Shown here: piece after piece, positions 33,316 through 46,189 of the stretch
How positions within the stretch are numbered: position 1 is the stretch's first letter
Layout: the number at the start of each line of letters is the position of its first letter
NCBI GenBank assembly: GCA_010279815.1
Contig: QEOQ01000359.1
Location: 203,248 to 267,247, forward strand
Direction: 5' to 3'
From: Brachionus plicatilis
Lineage: Eukaryota; Rotifera; Eurotatoria; Ploima; Brachionidae
Length of the DNA stretch: 64,000 nucleotides
Made by a program: the position numbers and the translations under genes
The notes under the pieces: generated by a model
Seen by the model: the letters and a program-made list of their open reading frames with translations, nothing else
Told to the model about the DNA's origin: nothing
Database searches by the model: none

Positions 33316-35072
33316 GGTAAGAAAATAAGTATTAATTACTTTGTTTGAATTTTTTTTTTATTTTGCTTTTGTAATTTTTTTTTTAATAGTCTCTTCAAAA
33401 AAAATAAATTCTGCAAAAAATGTAAAAAATGTTCACTTTTATTTATTCTTCATCATCTCTTTCTTTTATGAATTATTTTATACTGAAAAAAATATTTATC
33501 TCCTAACAAAAAATATACTCAATTATTAATTATTCTTAAAGAAATACATATGTTTAATTTAAAACGTAAAATAGTTCTAATGCTCATTAAAAAAATATTA
33601 TAATATGTTTAATAGTTCATTATTGCAAATTTTGTACAAAATTTATAAAATAAGGAAATTGTTTAGAACAAAAAATAAAGCCTTAGAAAATTTCACATCG
33701 CTTTTTGATTAATTTCTTAGATTTTAAGTTATTTAATTTTATCTTTATTTTTCAAAATTAAGTATTTAATTTAAGTATTTTAAGAATAAGAATTTTTTTA
33801 TTCAAATAAAGATAGAGTAACATTTTTGATATTGAGATTTTAATTTTCTTCAATTCAGTTTAAAATTTGAATTATAAAATGTCAGTAGTTAAACGAAAAA
33901 ATGTCAATGGTAAATATTCTTGTACCACCTTTACGTACAATAATCTTTATTTAAAAGCCTCATCTCAATGTTCGCGACTACTCAATGTAACCCTACTGGG
34001 CCAAACCCTTACCATTTGTAGCTTTTACAACCTAATTTTTATAAATGATCTTGTATCATTCTAGAAAAGATGGAATTTCGGCAAGATATGACAAATGTTT
34101 CCAAATACAAAATTGAGTCCCTAAAACCATCATTGACGGAGTTCTTTATTTCTAAATGTTTTTCCAATAAAAAAATTGATCAATTCTATTAATCTAATTG
34201 TAATCGCTGGTTAATTAATGATTATTGAGTAAATAATCACACAAAAAAAATGTTCAATAAAATAAAAGTCTGTTTAAAATAAACTTTTTTTTGAAAAGTC
34301 TTAACTAAAAAAAATTAAATTATAAAATCAATCAATTAATCAATCTGCAATCTTTTTAGTTTTTTTAATGTTTAACAAAGTAAAATGTTGAATGAATCAT
34401 CGTAGATTATTTTTAATTTTATTTTTAAGATTTAGAAAAAAAATGGTCAAATTATTAATTTTATTCTTAAAGTTCACAATTCTCATTTTTTATCAATAAA
34501 AGCATGTTTGTAGAAAAACTGATGAATGCGGGTTGATTTTTTCAATTTAATTAAATAGCGAAAAATTTCTTTCAATTTATTTTAAATTTTTTAAATAAAC
34601 TTAAATGTTTAATATTTTTTTCGAATAGTCTTTCACGATTGTGTTTTTTAAATCCTATTTGTGCTAAACAAGCTTAATAATAAAGATCGATCAAAAAATT
34701 TGATTAAAAAAACAAGAAAAACGATCCGATTAAAATAAGACAAAATTTTATATATTCAAAATAAAATATTTAACATAGTTTTTTTTTAAATGAAACTTGA
34801 TTTTACTAGATATTTGATTTTAGTTGAAATTTTGAAATTAAGTATAAAAATATTCAAAAATTTGTTCAAACGACGATTTTGCCAAGAAAATCCTGACTTT
34901 ATTTGATTTTTTTTTAAATAAATTTTCTTTCAATTTAACATATAAAAAAAAATTTTAAAATTAAATATATACACGTATTCAAATATTTTATTTTTGAGTA
35001 ATTTTGGCAATAAAAATATCTTCAGTCAGAATATGATAAAATTTTGACAACAAACGATTTGAATTTTAATAA
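33316..35072. other. Intergenic DNA upstream of ACBD3-like gene
   Basis: A 61-codon ATG frame at 33879-34064 (MSVVKRKNVNGKYSC) shows no known motif and is not called. The rest is AT-rich. Confidence 0.4.
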
Positions 35073-38000
35073 ATGGAAAAATCTGTTACCGAAACCGTAG
35101 ATTGTGGTATCATGTCCGTAGAAGATGTGTACAAACTTGCCAGAGAGTTTCTCAAAGGTAATTTTTCCAATTGAAAAAGCATTTTTTGTTAATTTCTTTT
35201 AGCCAAAGAGGGAACCAAGGCTCTAAACTTGAGCTACGAGGACCGGAACATGATTAATGTTCTCAGTAAACAGGCTTTCTATGGAAAATTTGATGAAACA
35301 AAAATAAAAGTCGGTTTTCTTGACTTGGTCGGCAAAGACCGGGTGTAAGTTTTTAAAAAATAGTAAAATTTTAAAAATTTAAAATATTCTTAAGCCAATT
35401 ATGGAAATCCCTCAGTAATTTAACTAGAGAAGAGGCCATGAATCGCTACATTCAGCTCATAAATAAAGTTTGTCCATTATTTTATGCCCACCTAGAAGCT
35501 CACAAGCGCAATTTAGAAGACGAAAAAAATAGACTCAAGTAATCTTATTTAAACCCTTTTAAACTTAAAATAAGTTATAAGCAATAATTAAATTTTATCA
35601 TAAAATAAAATGAACTAGAAAGAATATTTCAGTTCTTTATATATAAATGTATCTACCTTTATTTTTCAACGTGTCTGTTAAGAAACTTTTAGGTTTTTTT
35701 CGATAATCTTTTTTTTGTTAAATAATATCAAATGTGATTTTTAATCGGGATTAAAAGGTGTAAGATTTTTTTTTTAAATATATTTCTATTAATATTTTTG
35801 CTAACGTTGAAGCTAACTCCCATTTAAAAAAAAACAAAAAAATTAAAAAAAAACAATTTTTTATTTAGTTTTTCATTTAAGTTTTACGAATAATTTTTTA
35901 CAAAAAGTCAAAATGTTAAGTTTATAACACCTTGTAAAATTTATTTATTTATTTATTTAGTGAAAAATAAATAAACCTTGTTTGTGAGAAAAGTAGGAAT
36001 TAAATTTAGGAAAGCATAAATGATTAAAAAAAAAAAGGAAAGTAGAAAATTATATATTAAACAAATTTGGAATAACACCTTATTAAATCAATTTTTTTAT
36101 TTTTTTCAAAAATTATTCAAATAATCCATATTTTAATTGATTTAAGTTAGTCATAATTAAAAAATAGTTTTTAAGAATTATCTGTGCATAAAATTTAAAA
36201 TTAATTTTTTTTTGCTCTTCTAAATATTAAAGCTATTTAGGCGAATTTTTGATTCGATTCGGAAAAAGTTAAAAAATAATTTAAATATTAAAAATAAAGT
36301 TTTTTGATGCTTTTTTTACTTTTTATTTTTAAATATCTAATGCTGTAAAAATGCCTCTATTGTAATTTATTTTAAGTTTTTTAATTTTTTGAAACATAAA
36401 TCTACGTTGGGTAATATTCGACTAAATTTGCTGGGTAGCAAAAATTTTAATAAAATTCAAAAAAGAACTAGAATAAAAAAATTGTAAAATCATATTTGAT
36501 CAAATTAATGTCTTTCAATAAATACTAATAACAGATTAAATATTTTTCTAATTGAAAGATATTAATTCCTCTTATAACCTCTGGTGGTAGTCTCTTGATA
36601 CTTTTGAAAAAAGAATATTTCTTGTAGAGTTGCATGTCTTCTCTTTCCTTATTGTCTTGTTGTGACCATTTGTGGCATATCGTCTGTCAATATGGATCTT
36701 GTGAATTAAAATGCTTAAAAGATGATCACTTAAATAATGGGATATTAAAATGGAAATAAATTTAAAGCCTATCGAGAAGTATGTGAAATTATTTTCTTTT
36801 AAAATTTTTTAATGCTCCTTTGTGATTAAAAGTAAATACTTTTATTTTTAAATTCTTAAAAGCTTAAAGATGAATTTATAAAAGATTAACAAAAATTTTA
36901 GAAAACTTTTAGCTCAAATTTTATTCACAGTTTTACAAAATTAAATATAAAATTCAAGTTGAATTTCTTCATCAATTAATTTTCTTTTTTTTATTTTGAA
37001 TTAAGTTTAAAATCTTTGAACAGTTTCTTGCAAAGTTTTGCCAAAAATTTAAATACCGAGTTTTAGCTGACTTTTACATAAGACATTTCACATCAGACAT
37101 TTTACATCAGATGAAAGTGCTCTAACATTTTTCAGGACTGATTAATAATTTTCAATAAAAAAAATACCAGGAAAAAACTCCAATCCGATTAAAAACTAAT
37201 CAAAAACTTCAACTCATTTTAATTTATTTATTACAATTAATATTATTCAGCAGACAAAATCTAAAAAAAATTAAAATAGATAAAGAATCTAAAATTTCTA
37301 AGAATAAAAGTATATTTTTGAATTGAAAGCAAAATAAAATGTGTTTGCTTATCAGCTAGGCAATTTTAATTAAATAAATTTTTTTTCTATTATGCAATTT
37401 GTGAATATTTAAATAATGATTAATTAAAGCGTTGTATTATGATGATTGTAATGAAATTTTGCTCTAGTATAATAACCATTTAATTTGATAAGATGCTGAT
37501 TTTGGAGATTTGAACGATCGATATTTTTCTGAGCTAATTTATTTCTGAATTTATTTAGTAGTTTTATTTAAAATTATTTAATAGAAAAAAAATATATATT
37601 TTAAAGATGGAATTGTGCTGAGAGTGTCAGCATGATTAATGAATAAAAACTATAAAATAAAAAGATACCTCAATTTTTTTGCGAAGAAATTAAAAATCGA
37701 TTTTTCACCAAAGCTCTTAGATTTTATTTTAAAAAATTTATGCTTATTTTATGTTGGATTATCAATGCTTTCAGAAAATAATCTGGAAATAACAAAATTG
37801 TTCAATTTGATTCTGACTTGAGTCGAATTCATAATTTATTTTATAAATATCCTGATCTAGACTAATTTTATAATCATGTTCTCCTATTACGCAAGCAAAA
37901 ATCACTTGGTTTTTAAGCCTAGCCCAAATACAAATCAATATCTATTTCTAAAAAAAATTATCTTTTTTTATCTAGACTTAAAGAAGAAGAACAACATAGA

Positions 38001-39696
38001 GAAAAAGAAATGATGGAGCAAAAAGAAAAAAAACTCAAGGAAGAAGACCTGAAGCTTATGGAAGAGAACAAGAAAAAAAGAGAAGAAATTCAAAGGTAAG
38101 CAAATATTTTTTTGGCCAACTGAACTTTTATCTCTTTTGTGGACAGAAAACAGATCCAGGAAGCGTTGAACCAACAGACCTATCCACATTTCAAGGCGTA
38201 TGCCGAACAACAGCACCCAAACAACCCGCAGGCTGTATTATTAATTTCGATTTAAATACTAAAATATTAATTGTTTTTGTAAAGCAAGAGGAATTAATAA
38301 AACAATTGCAGGAGCAACATTTTGAGCAGTACATGAGCCAAGTGTATCAGCAGCAATTGATTCACCAGCAGCAGCAGGCCGAACAATTGAGAGCTTTAAA
38401 AGTAAATTGAAAATTTAAATTGAAAAATTTATTCAAAAAATTAATTTCTATTAAAGAATAGTGAACTCGAAATGGTAAATTGTTTACCTTATTGAACAAA
38501 AAAATCTAACTCAATTAATTAATCTATTTTTTATTTTTCCAAAATCTTTAATAACACAAATTAAAAGCTTAGTTTATTTGGTCTTGAGAAATTTAGTAAA
38601 AAAAGCAAAAAATTTTTGAATTTATTTTTTTAAGTTAAAATTTTTGAACCTATGTAAGCTAATAATCTGTAAACCATCTGCAAAATGCACCCAAATCAAA
38701 GTGCTGTTTATTTATTTAATTCAAATATTTCGCCATACTAGGCGATGCTAAAAAATAAAAATAATAGAAAAAAATCAATTTAGTTTGGAAAATTGTCAAG
38801 TTGCTAAATTTGAATTTTTTTGCAGGACAATGTCGATGATAAATGATTTTTCGCACTCAATTAAAAATTTAATTTAAAAAAAAATTAAAATTTTTGTTCT
38901 TTTTTTATTAAATTTCACTGAACCAATTTATTAAAATTTTTCAAAAAAATATTTTTTATTTTTTTTTCAGAAATCCCAAAAAAAACAAGAGCAGCAGACC
39001 GAAGAAGAACTAAAAAAATTAAGCATAAATGAAACAGCACCAAGTGTTAATCACGAGTCGGTAAATTTGACATTGGTATCAGAAAAAAGCGACCAAGCAC
39101 CAGGCAATGGCGAAAATTTGGATGCAACCAACAATGTCTCGTTGATCAGCAATAAAGAGGAGATTGAGGACGAGGATGAGGACGAGGACGAAGAAGAACT
39201 TCCGCCTATATCAGCAGCGTCCATGTTGACCAGAAAAGACATCAAAGAATTCAAAGAGAGTGTACGCAGAGACAATGATGCGATCATAAAGGTAGGAAGT
39301 GGTGAGACAGTTACAGTCAGAGTGCCAACTCATGAGGACGGCCGATTGATATTTTGGGAGTTTGCCACAGATTATTATGACCTGGGATTTGGTCTGTATT
39401 TTGAGTGGACCATTTCTCCATCGAACAATGTGACTGTGCATGTAAGTGATTCAAGCGATGACGAAGAAGGCGAAGAAGAAGAAGCCAAACAAGATCCAGA
39501 AAAGGGTGACAAGTCAAATGAGAACAAACCGCCATGTGATGAAATTATACCTATTTTTAGACGCGACTGCCACGAAGAAGTGTACGCAGGCAGTCATCTG
39601 TACCCGGGCAGAGGTGTCTACTTGCTCAAGTTCGATAATTCATATTCTCTCTGGAGGTCTAAAACTCTCTATTATCGGGTTTATTACAGCAAATAA
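35073..39696 (+). CDS. ACBD3: ACBD3-like Golgi protein (ACBP + coiled coil + GOLD)
   Basis: Seven exons join in phase: 35073-35157, 35203-35344, 35395-35538, 37976-38095, 38147-38234, 38285-38401 and 38971-39696, giving 473 aa (human ACBD3 is 528). Residues 14-107 form an acyl-CoA-binding domain ([50 protein letters not shown]). Residues about 110-250 are a charged, glutamine-rich coiled coil. An acidic run at 295-307 precedes the C-terminal GOLD domain (325-473; [46 protein letters not shown], ending LYYRVYYSK). ACBD3/GCP60 binds giantin and recruits PI4KB at the Golgi. A second acidic stretch ([11 protein letters not shown]) interrupts GOLD. Intron 3 is 2.4 kb and carries a LINE relic; others are 45-570 bp. 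An AATAAA lies at 39858. Confidence 0.93.
36550..36715 (-). mobile_element. LINE C-terminal relic in ACBD3-like intron 3
   Basis: On the minus strand two frames give [25 protein letters not shown] and [16 protein letters not shown], resembling the NFFTNRV...WN-LPPEV region of the LINEs in this window. It is antisense to the host gene and strongly decayed. Confidence 0.5.
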
Positions 39697-40795
39697 TCCT
39701 GGTCAACTAAACTCTAATCAGATTTTTATATGTTGTTTTAGTTATGCGGGCAATTCATTCTACTGATCTTTGTTTGAAATCGGACATTTTAATTTTTTTT
39801 TTCTAATCAATTAGCTTTTATTTTATTTTATTATTATTAATTTTATAAAATTTAAAAATAAAGAAATTTAAATCGATATTTTGTTTCAATATTTGTGTGG
39901 CTTGGTGTTGACAAAAGAGATGGATCTTTTTAAAATTGAATGTTAGGGTTATACCAGAAGTTGTTGTTATTATAAAAATTAAAGCTTTATTTGTAGAAGT
40001 TGCACTCTATGTTAACTTATATTCAAAAAAAAAAAAAGTTAATTTAAAACATTTTTAAATTGTATTAAATTTAAAAAGGAACAATTTGTAAAGATAATTT
40101 AAATCATAATCAGAATTTCTAATTTCCACATTTCTAATTTTATTTTTTTTATTAAATTTGAAGCCTCACAGAAAAACTGAAAAATACAAAAATAAGGGTG
40201 CAATTCATTCAAGAGGATATTGCTAAAATACGAACCTCTTTTTTTTAGATAAAAAATGGACCCATACTTTTTGGCCGAAATACACTGCGGCTCAGTGCCG
40301 TCCTATTACTAAAATATGCAAAATTTAGTAAGCTTCTCAAAAAAAAATAAAAAATTGTATTTTGTGATTAAATAAATAAATTATTGGCTTTTTTTTCTAA
40401 TTCTTATTAAACAATATGTGATATGTAAATTTTTGATATTTTAAAAATTTTTTAAAATTTTTTTCATAACATATTGATACATTTTTTTAAGTGTTTTTAC
40501 TTAAATTTCTTTTACCATTTTTCTAGATATTTATTGAATTTATTTTCTCTTGAAATGAAATGTATCATTTCTTTAAAAAAATAATAAAAGTCCTCTAAAC
40601 AAGCAGTTACCATCTTCAAGCACTTTAAAAAAAATTAAGTAAAAATCTATGTTTGTGTGTCTTAGCAGAGCTTTAATGGCATTACAAACAGTTACCTTTT
40701 TTTCTTTTATTTAAAGTTTAAATTTAATTTAATTTAATAATAAATTTTAATTTCATTTTATTTTTATCAAATTTTATTAAAAATCTACAGTACAA
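39697..40795. other. Downstream of ACBD3-like gene, no gene seen
   Basis: The poly(A) signal is near 39858, then AT-rich DNA, with the dispersed repeat at 40203-40275. Confidence 0.45.
40203..40275 (-). repeat. Dispersed repeat, partner of 16756-16827
   Basis: Complement matches 16756-16827 over about 70 bp. Confidence 0.65.
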
Positions 40796-40898
40796 ATTAC
40801 AACTGACTTGTACGCATTTTGTTCCTCGACTCTTCCTCAACTTTTTTGGGAAAAGTTGAGGAAAAGAAATGAACAAATTATTTTTAAATTGTACTGTA
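40796..40898. repeat. Foldback MITE, TACAGTACAA family, copy 2
   Basis: Ends TACAGTACAAATTA and TTGTACTGTA are inverted. The interior CGACTCTTCCTCAACTTTTT faces AAAAGTTGAGGAAAAG. It shares CTTGTACGCATTTTGTTC with copy 1 (complement at 1975-1993). Confidence 0.75.
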
Positions 40899-40974
40899 AA
40901 AATATATTTAAAAGATTTTAGATTTATTAAATTCCTAAAATGTTGATAAGTTTGTTCAATTTTAGCAAAACCCG

Positions 40975-41250
40975 TTCAAGTCTTTTGACTTGAATTTTTT
41001 TTGTATGAGATCAAGTCACTAGACTTGACTTAAATTGACTTTGACATAAAAATCAAGTAATTTTTCATCATGTCATGTCATGATTGCTTCCTGATTAATT
41101 ATTTGCCGTTCAATGTAGTTATTGTAGAAGCTATTTTTTTAAGTCTTTGAAAAATATTTTTTTTTAAATTCAAGTCAAGGTTATAGCTTTTCATTACTTA
41201 TTTTAAAAAAAATATTGTATTTGACTCAATGACTTTTAAACAACTCTGAT
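40975..41250. mobile_element. Degenerate hAT-like MITE (AAGTCAAGTC family)
   Basis: TTCAAGTCTTTTGACTTGAA, ATCAAGTCACTAGACTTGAC and, toward the far end, AATGACTTTTAAACAACTCTG resemble the 58995-59529 element. Ends are too decayed for a target duplication. Confidence 0.5.
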
Positions 41251-44200
41251 TTTTGATATAAAAATACGAGTGAAAAATATAAAAACCTATAAAAATTGAA
41301 TCAAACTTTAACATAATTTTATTTTTTTAAAATGTTACCAAATACATAAATTTTTTGACTGATTCGTTGAACTTAACTGAAAAATTTTCGAAAATTTAGT
41401 TTTAACTTGAAATTTTTTAAAAATTTAATTTTAAAAAGAGCTATTGTACAAACAAAATTGGAGTTTTTTCTCATTTATATAATATTAAATAATGTCATGT
41501 CATATTTTAATTAACATGCTTTTTTTATATTAATTTTATACTATTTTCTTTTATTTGAAATAAATTAAATAAAAAAATTATTGTGAGATAAATAATTTAT
41601 TTCTTTATTAATTTTAATCTATTTTAATTATAATTGTGCTAAGTTTTATTAAATTTGTTGATAAAGCCTTGAGAGATATAAATAGATTTTAATTTTTTCC
41701 AGGAGGTTAAAAAGTCTGGGAGTTCATTTCATCTAAGCCTAATCATTAGAAGTAACTGTTTTTACGCTCATTTTATTTTAAAGAAATAAATAAATTTTGA
41801 CCAAAATATAATAATTTTAGATTTAGGGAGCAATGCAAACTTGATTTTTTAAATAAAATGATTTATTAAGAACTAAAAATCCAAGAGAAATTTAAAAAAA
41901 TTTTTCATATTTGTATTAAAAATTAAATAAACTTTATATCTCTTTGAAAATGTTTAAAAAACTAATAGATTAACACAGAAAATTTTATTGTTAGATTTTC
42001 TTTGGAAAAATTGATAAAGGATGCTTAATTAACGAAAAGTTATTCTTAGAACATTTTTAAAATGATCGAGATCAAGAAATTCAAGATGCCAAATCTAATC
42101 ACAATCTTTGGATTTTAAGTCAATTCGCTGAAAAAATTCTTAACGCCCATTTCATCCGGGCAAAGATACACAAGAATAAGAAATTTTTATATAAAATTTT
42201 TTTTATTTAATTTGAGAGGGAAATTTTTTTTTAATTTTTTTTACTATTAAAATACTTTACAAAGAAAAATTTACAAAATTCAGAAATTAATTTTTTTAAA
42301 TTTATTTGATAGAAAAATTTTATCAAGCACTGCTTTCTTTAAATAAAAACAAAAGTTTTAAAAAAGTAAGAAAAAATATGAAAAATAAAATGTCAAAATA
42401 TTTTTTTATTCATTTTTCTAAAAACAAAGTATTGTTGAAAATTAAATAATCAAAGTGAGGCATCGATACACTTAAAATTAATCTTTTGTTAAATACAAAA
42501 TAATAAGTTTTCATCAAATCTAAAAAAAGTAAAATTCAATTATTTGTGACATTTACTGTGTCACAAATGATATTTGATAGTTACACTTTGATTAAATTTG
42601 TTTCTTTCAGTTCATTTTTTGTTTCAGTTTGACGAAAAATTCTCAATTTCCTCAAAAATATTAATAAAAAAAATTCGAGCACATTTATCCATTTTTAAGA
42701 AAGATAAGTATTGAGTTTTTGGCACGAAATCCTCATTTTCAAGAGTAGAGATTTTTCCTCTTTCCCCAACTAAATTAGCATCCACTTTTTAATTTATAAT
42801 TTTGGAATCTTGATCTGTTATTGACAAAAATCTTCATAGAATTCTGAAAACGTTGATGACTAAAATTGGACTCACGGCCTTTTTATTTTAATTTCTATTT
42901 TTTATGAAAGTCATTTGCAATTAAATATCAAAAAAGAGAGTTAGATAAAAGAGTGTTTTTTTACATAAAATGATATCCTGGGTTTAATGAGATTTATTAA
43001 TTTGCATGCATATTATATCATGCGTTATTCAATGCTAACTACAGCATAAATGAAGAATAATTGTATATTTCGAAGCATTTTATTAAATCTTCACGGAAGT
43101 TAAGGCTTAAAAATAATACAAAAAAATATTATGTTTTTTTATTTAATTAATGGAAAATTTTTTGTTCCAAGATTTTATTTCAAAATAAGAATCGAGTAAA
43201 ATGCAAGCAAGATCGAGTATCATTTTATCAACTTAGACAATTGAACAAGACGGTTTTAATCAAATGTCAGTAATCATTTTTGTCGTGTTTCCAATTGTGT
43301 CAATTCTTCTCTATTTTATTCTTTTATTTATTATTTTTTACGAAAGTTAATTGAAACAGTCAAAAATTTCTTGTTTTTGTTACAAAAATTTTTAATAAAT
43401 ATTATAATTACTTTTATTATTAAATATTTTAATTTTATTGTTAAATTTACGTCGATTCTGGCAATGATAAGATTTTAAAACGAAGAGTAATTTATTAATT
43501 TATAAAAAAAATAAATTTTAAGAATAGAATTTATATTTTAAATAATATAAACATTTAAATAAATAAAATGGTTTTTTGGATGTAAATTATTATAATTGAA
43601 AAAATGTCGAAAAATTGATACCAATTTAGCATGAAGTTGCATTTTTTTTACTAATTAATAAACGGTATGCTGCAAAAGTTTAAAAAGTTTCTAAAGAAAA
43701 ATTCTTTTTAATTAAATAAAAAAACGACATTTTTTTTATAAGAAATTTTTTACAGTTTGTTTTTTGATAAGAGAGGCCTTAAAAAGGGGCAACTTGCAAG
43801 TTAATGTTCTAATCACATGATCAAAACTTAATTGATAAAAATCTCAATTAAAATGATGAAATAAGCTTTTATTATTTATTTTTTTAATTAAAAATTAAAT
43901 GTTTAATTTCTTAAATTTAAAAAAATAAATATTTTTTTCTCAAATTGATTTTCAATTGATTTTTCAAAATCTTTTTTTGAAAATTTTAGAGACAAAATTA
44001 ACATCCACATTGAGTTATCCAAATTATGGCTCAAATAAACGCTTTAGATGATATTTTATTCAAATTGTTTAAAATTTCAGTGATTTTTTTCTTTAAATAT
44101 GTCTTACTTTACCCAATAGGTTTACATCATGTGAAAAGATTGGAAGTAAGATACTCACTTAAAATAAAAAAATAATCTTAATCGCTTTTTTGTCGATGTA

Positions 44201-44385
44201 GTTTAAATGCATTTACAAAAAATTTCGCTTTCTTTACAAATTTGATTATAATAATCAATTCAGTTTACTAATTATTAAATATGGGTGAAATTAAAAGTAA
44301 GTAAAAATTAGACGGTAAAAGTGAAATAATTAGGAAACAAACTCGAATTAAAGTTGATAATAAACAATTGTATCTTTTCTTATTA
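41251..44385. other. 3.1 kb AT-rich DNA, no gene seen
   Basis: Nothing coding is recognised on either strand. A short palindrome TTTGTGACA...TGTCACAAA lies at 42544-42569, and 43810-44090 is the partner of 17270-17560. Confidence 0.45.
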
Positions 44386-44394
44386 TTTAAAAAA

Positions 44395-45641
44395 GGGGTA
44401 TTATTAATCGATCTCTTACATTACTTAAACGATCACTAAATAAAATATATTATTTTATTTTTTCTATCTCTAATATTATTTATTCGATTAATTTGATTAA
44501 TTAACTGTCTCTAATAATAAATATTTATGTATCCTGAGTTTTTTTGTCACTAAATTTACTGAAGATGAGTATGATTATGATGAATATAGCTCTTAACTTA
44601 ATTAATGAACAGTTGAAATTATCTCTTGATTTAATTTAATTATCTCCTGTGAGAGTTTTTTTTTGTGGATATTTAAAGATGATCTAATGTGATCTAAGTA
44701 TTGAAATGTCTGATAGGGAGTTTCGAGTAGTTGATGACTATGTAACTTCTGAATTAGAATCTGAAGACGAGGTTCAAGAATCCAATAAAAAGAAAAGAAC
44801 CAGGAAGAACTGGATCTTTGAGAGAACATTCGACGATCAAGAAGCATCCAAAGACTGGTTAGATAATGAAAAGATTTGGTCTTCTCTGAAAAGTAGTGAA
44901 ACTGAGGCCGGTTTAAGAGTTGATTATCGATGCAACCTAGTTTAGAGAAAAGGACCTCAATGCGCAGCTGCAATTTATTTACGGATAATAACTCCGATAA
45001 CTGGATGCAAACAGCTAGTTGTTCCTGTCCTTCCTTCTTTAAAGATCATATTTGTAAGCATCTTGTTGGATTTGCTGCAAATATGAAACTTGTCAAAATA
45101 CCAATCGAAGCTAAGCAAGTAGTTATTGGACAAAAATCTAGGAGAGGTGGACCGTGTATGTCTAAAAAGGCGCTTGAGTACCAATCAGAAGCAGATAAAG
45201 AAGAGAGAGTTGTCAGCTCAATCGAAGTTCTAAAGCGAAAGATAACAAAAGTAGAGGAAGAAACTCCACAAGAAACAGTTATACCAACAAAAAAGAACAA
45301 AAAAACAATTGATAAGGAAGCTTAAAAAGTAGTGCAAGCATCAACCAGCAGTGATATAAGTAAGAAAGTAGAAGCTCCACTAAAAAGAGTTAGAGGTAGA
45401 CCAAGAAAAAACTTATAAGATATTATTTTATTTGAAATTTTTTGAAATTTTATAATTCTTTTTTTTTTTTAAATCAATTTAATAAATAAAAATAAGAGAT
45501 ACTTTAAGTAAAATTAGTTGCTGTTTTATTTAATTTAGGAGACAGATTAATAAATATAAGTTAAGGGTATTTAGTAAAATAAGAGATAGAAAAATATTAG
45601 TGATCGATTAAGTAATTTTAGAGATCGATTAAATACCACCC
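44395..45641 (+). mobile_element. Internally deleted MULE with FLYWCH-like and SWIM ends
   Basis: The 1247-bp unit lies between perfect 9-bp direct repeats TTTAAAAAA (44386-44394, 45642-45650). The ends are inverted repeats of about 100 bp: GGGG-TATTATTAATCGATCTC on the left and GGGTGGTATTTAATCGATCTC complemented on the right, with CGATCACTAA and TTTTTCTATCTCT continuing inside. The interior holds the start and end of a MULE transposase gene with the catalytic middle missing. A 9-bp duplication, long TIRs and SWIM domain identify a Mutator-like element; it is non-autonomous. Confidence 0.93.
44706..45417 (+). pseudogene. MULE transposase relic, catalytic core deleted
   Basis: The ATG at 44706 opens MSDREFRVVDDYVTSELESE, a basic KKKRTRKN, then WIFERTFDDQEASKDWL and LRVDYRCNLV, a stop, RKGPQCAAAIYL: the FLYWCH-like DNA-binding domain. 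A frame shift near 44975 joins it straight to CSCPSFFKDHICKHLVGF, a SWIM zinc finger (C-x-C...C-x-H), followed by a Lys/Glu-rich tail and AT-hook-like RGRPRKNL. The DDE transposase domain that should lie between them, some hundreds of residues, is absent. One further stop (45323) breaks the tail. Confidence 0.88.
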
Positions 45642-45650
45642 TTTAAAAAA

Positions 45651-46189
45651 TAAAAGTGTTAAATAAGTTTCCTAACCTCTTACAATTTATCAATTTTAAT
45701 TGTCTTTTTATTATATTTTAACTTATTTTAATTTTATAATATTTTTTCTTTACATTTTTATTTTATTTTGTCATGATTTTTATTTAATTTTTTTTTTAAT
45801 TTGAAGGAGCTTTAGCACATTTAAAACAAATAAATAAATAATAATCGTTATCAGCATTTTAAAAAGGAGTTAAGCGCCTTCCTAAGCATCCTTGGTCTTT
45901 TTTATTTTTCTTTTACTTTTTAATTTATCGAATTATTTATTAGATTTTATCTTTTTAAATTAATATTTCTTATCAAATTTTTTAATTTTATTTCATTTTC
46001 GTTTTAAATTAAATTCTGGAGAATTCCTTTCATAAATTTAAACTTTTTTAAAAGGGTAAATGTCTATTAAAAAGTTTTCTTTTAACCTTCTCTAAACATA
46101 AAAATAGCTTCTCTTAATAATGAAAATTTTAACTAAGAATTTTAAATAAGCTACCTGACAATTTAACATCATGCATACCGATTTCGCTT
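45651..46189. other. AT-rich intergenic DNA, no gene seen
   Basis: Contains a diverged retroelement tail at 45801-45843 (GAAGGAGCTTTAGCACA, then AAATAAATAAATA). Confidence 0.45.
45801..45843 (+). repeat. Retroelement 3' tail, divergent
   Basis: TTGAAGGAGCTTTAGC with an (AAAT)n tail; member of the 48580/59317 family. Confidence 0.5.

Noticed and set aside
33879..34064. 61-codon ATG frame in the ACBD3 upstream region
   Set aside because: No recognisable domain or splice structure; too short to support alone.
39211..39766. Antisense and alternate-frame ORFs over the last ACBD3-like exon
   Set aside because: Poly-Ser and low-complexity shadows of the acidic and GOLD region.
42544..42569. Palindrome TTTGTGACA...TGTCACAAA as an operator or element end
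   Set aside because: Short, isolated, and no nearby gene or partner; expected occasionally in 64 kb.
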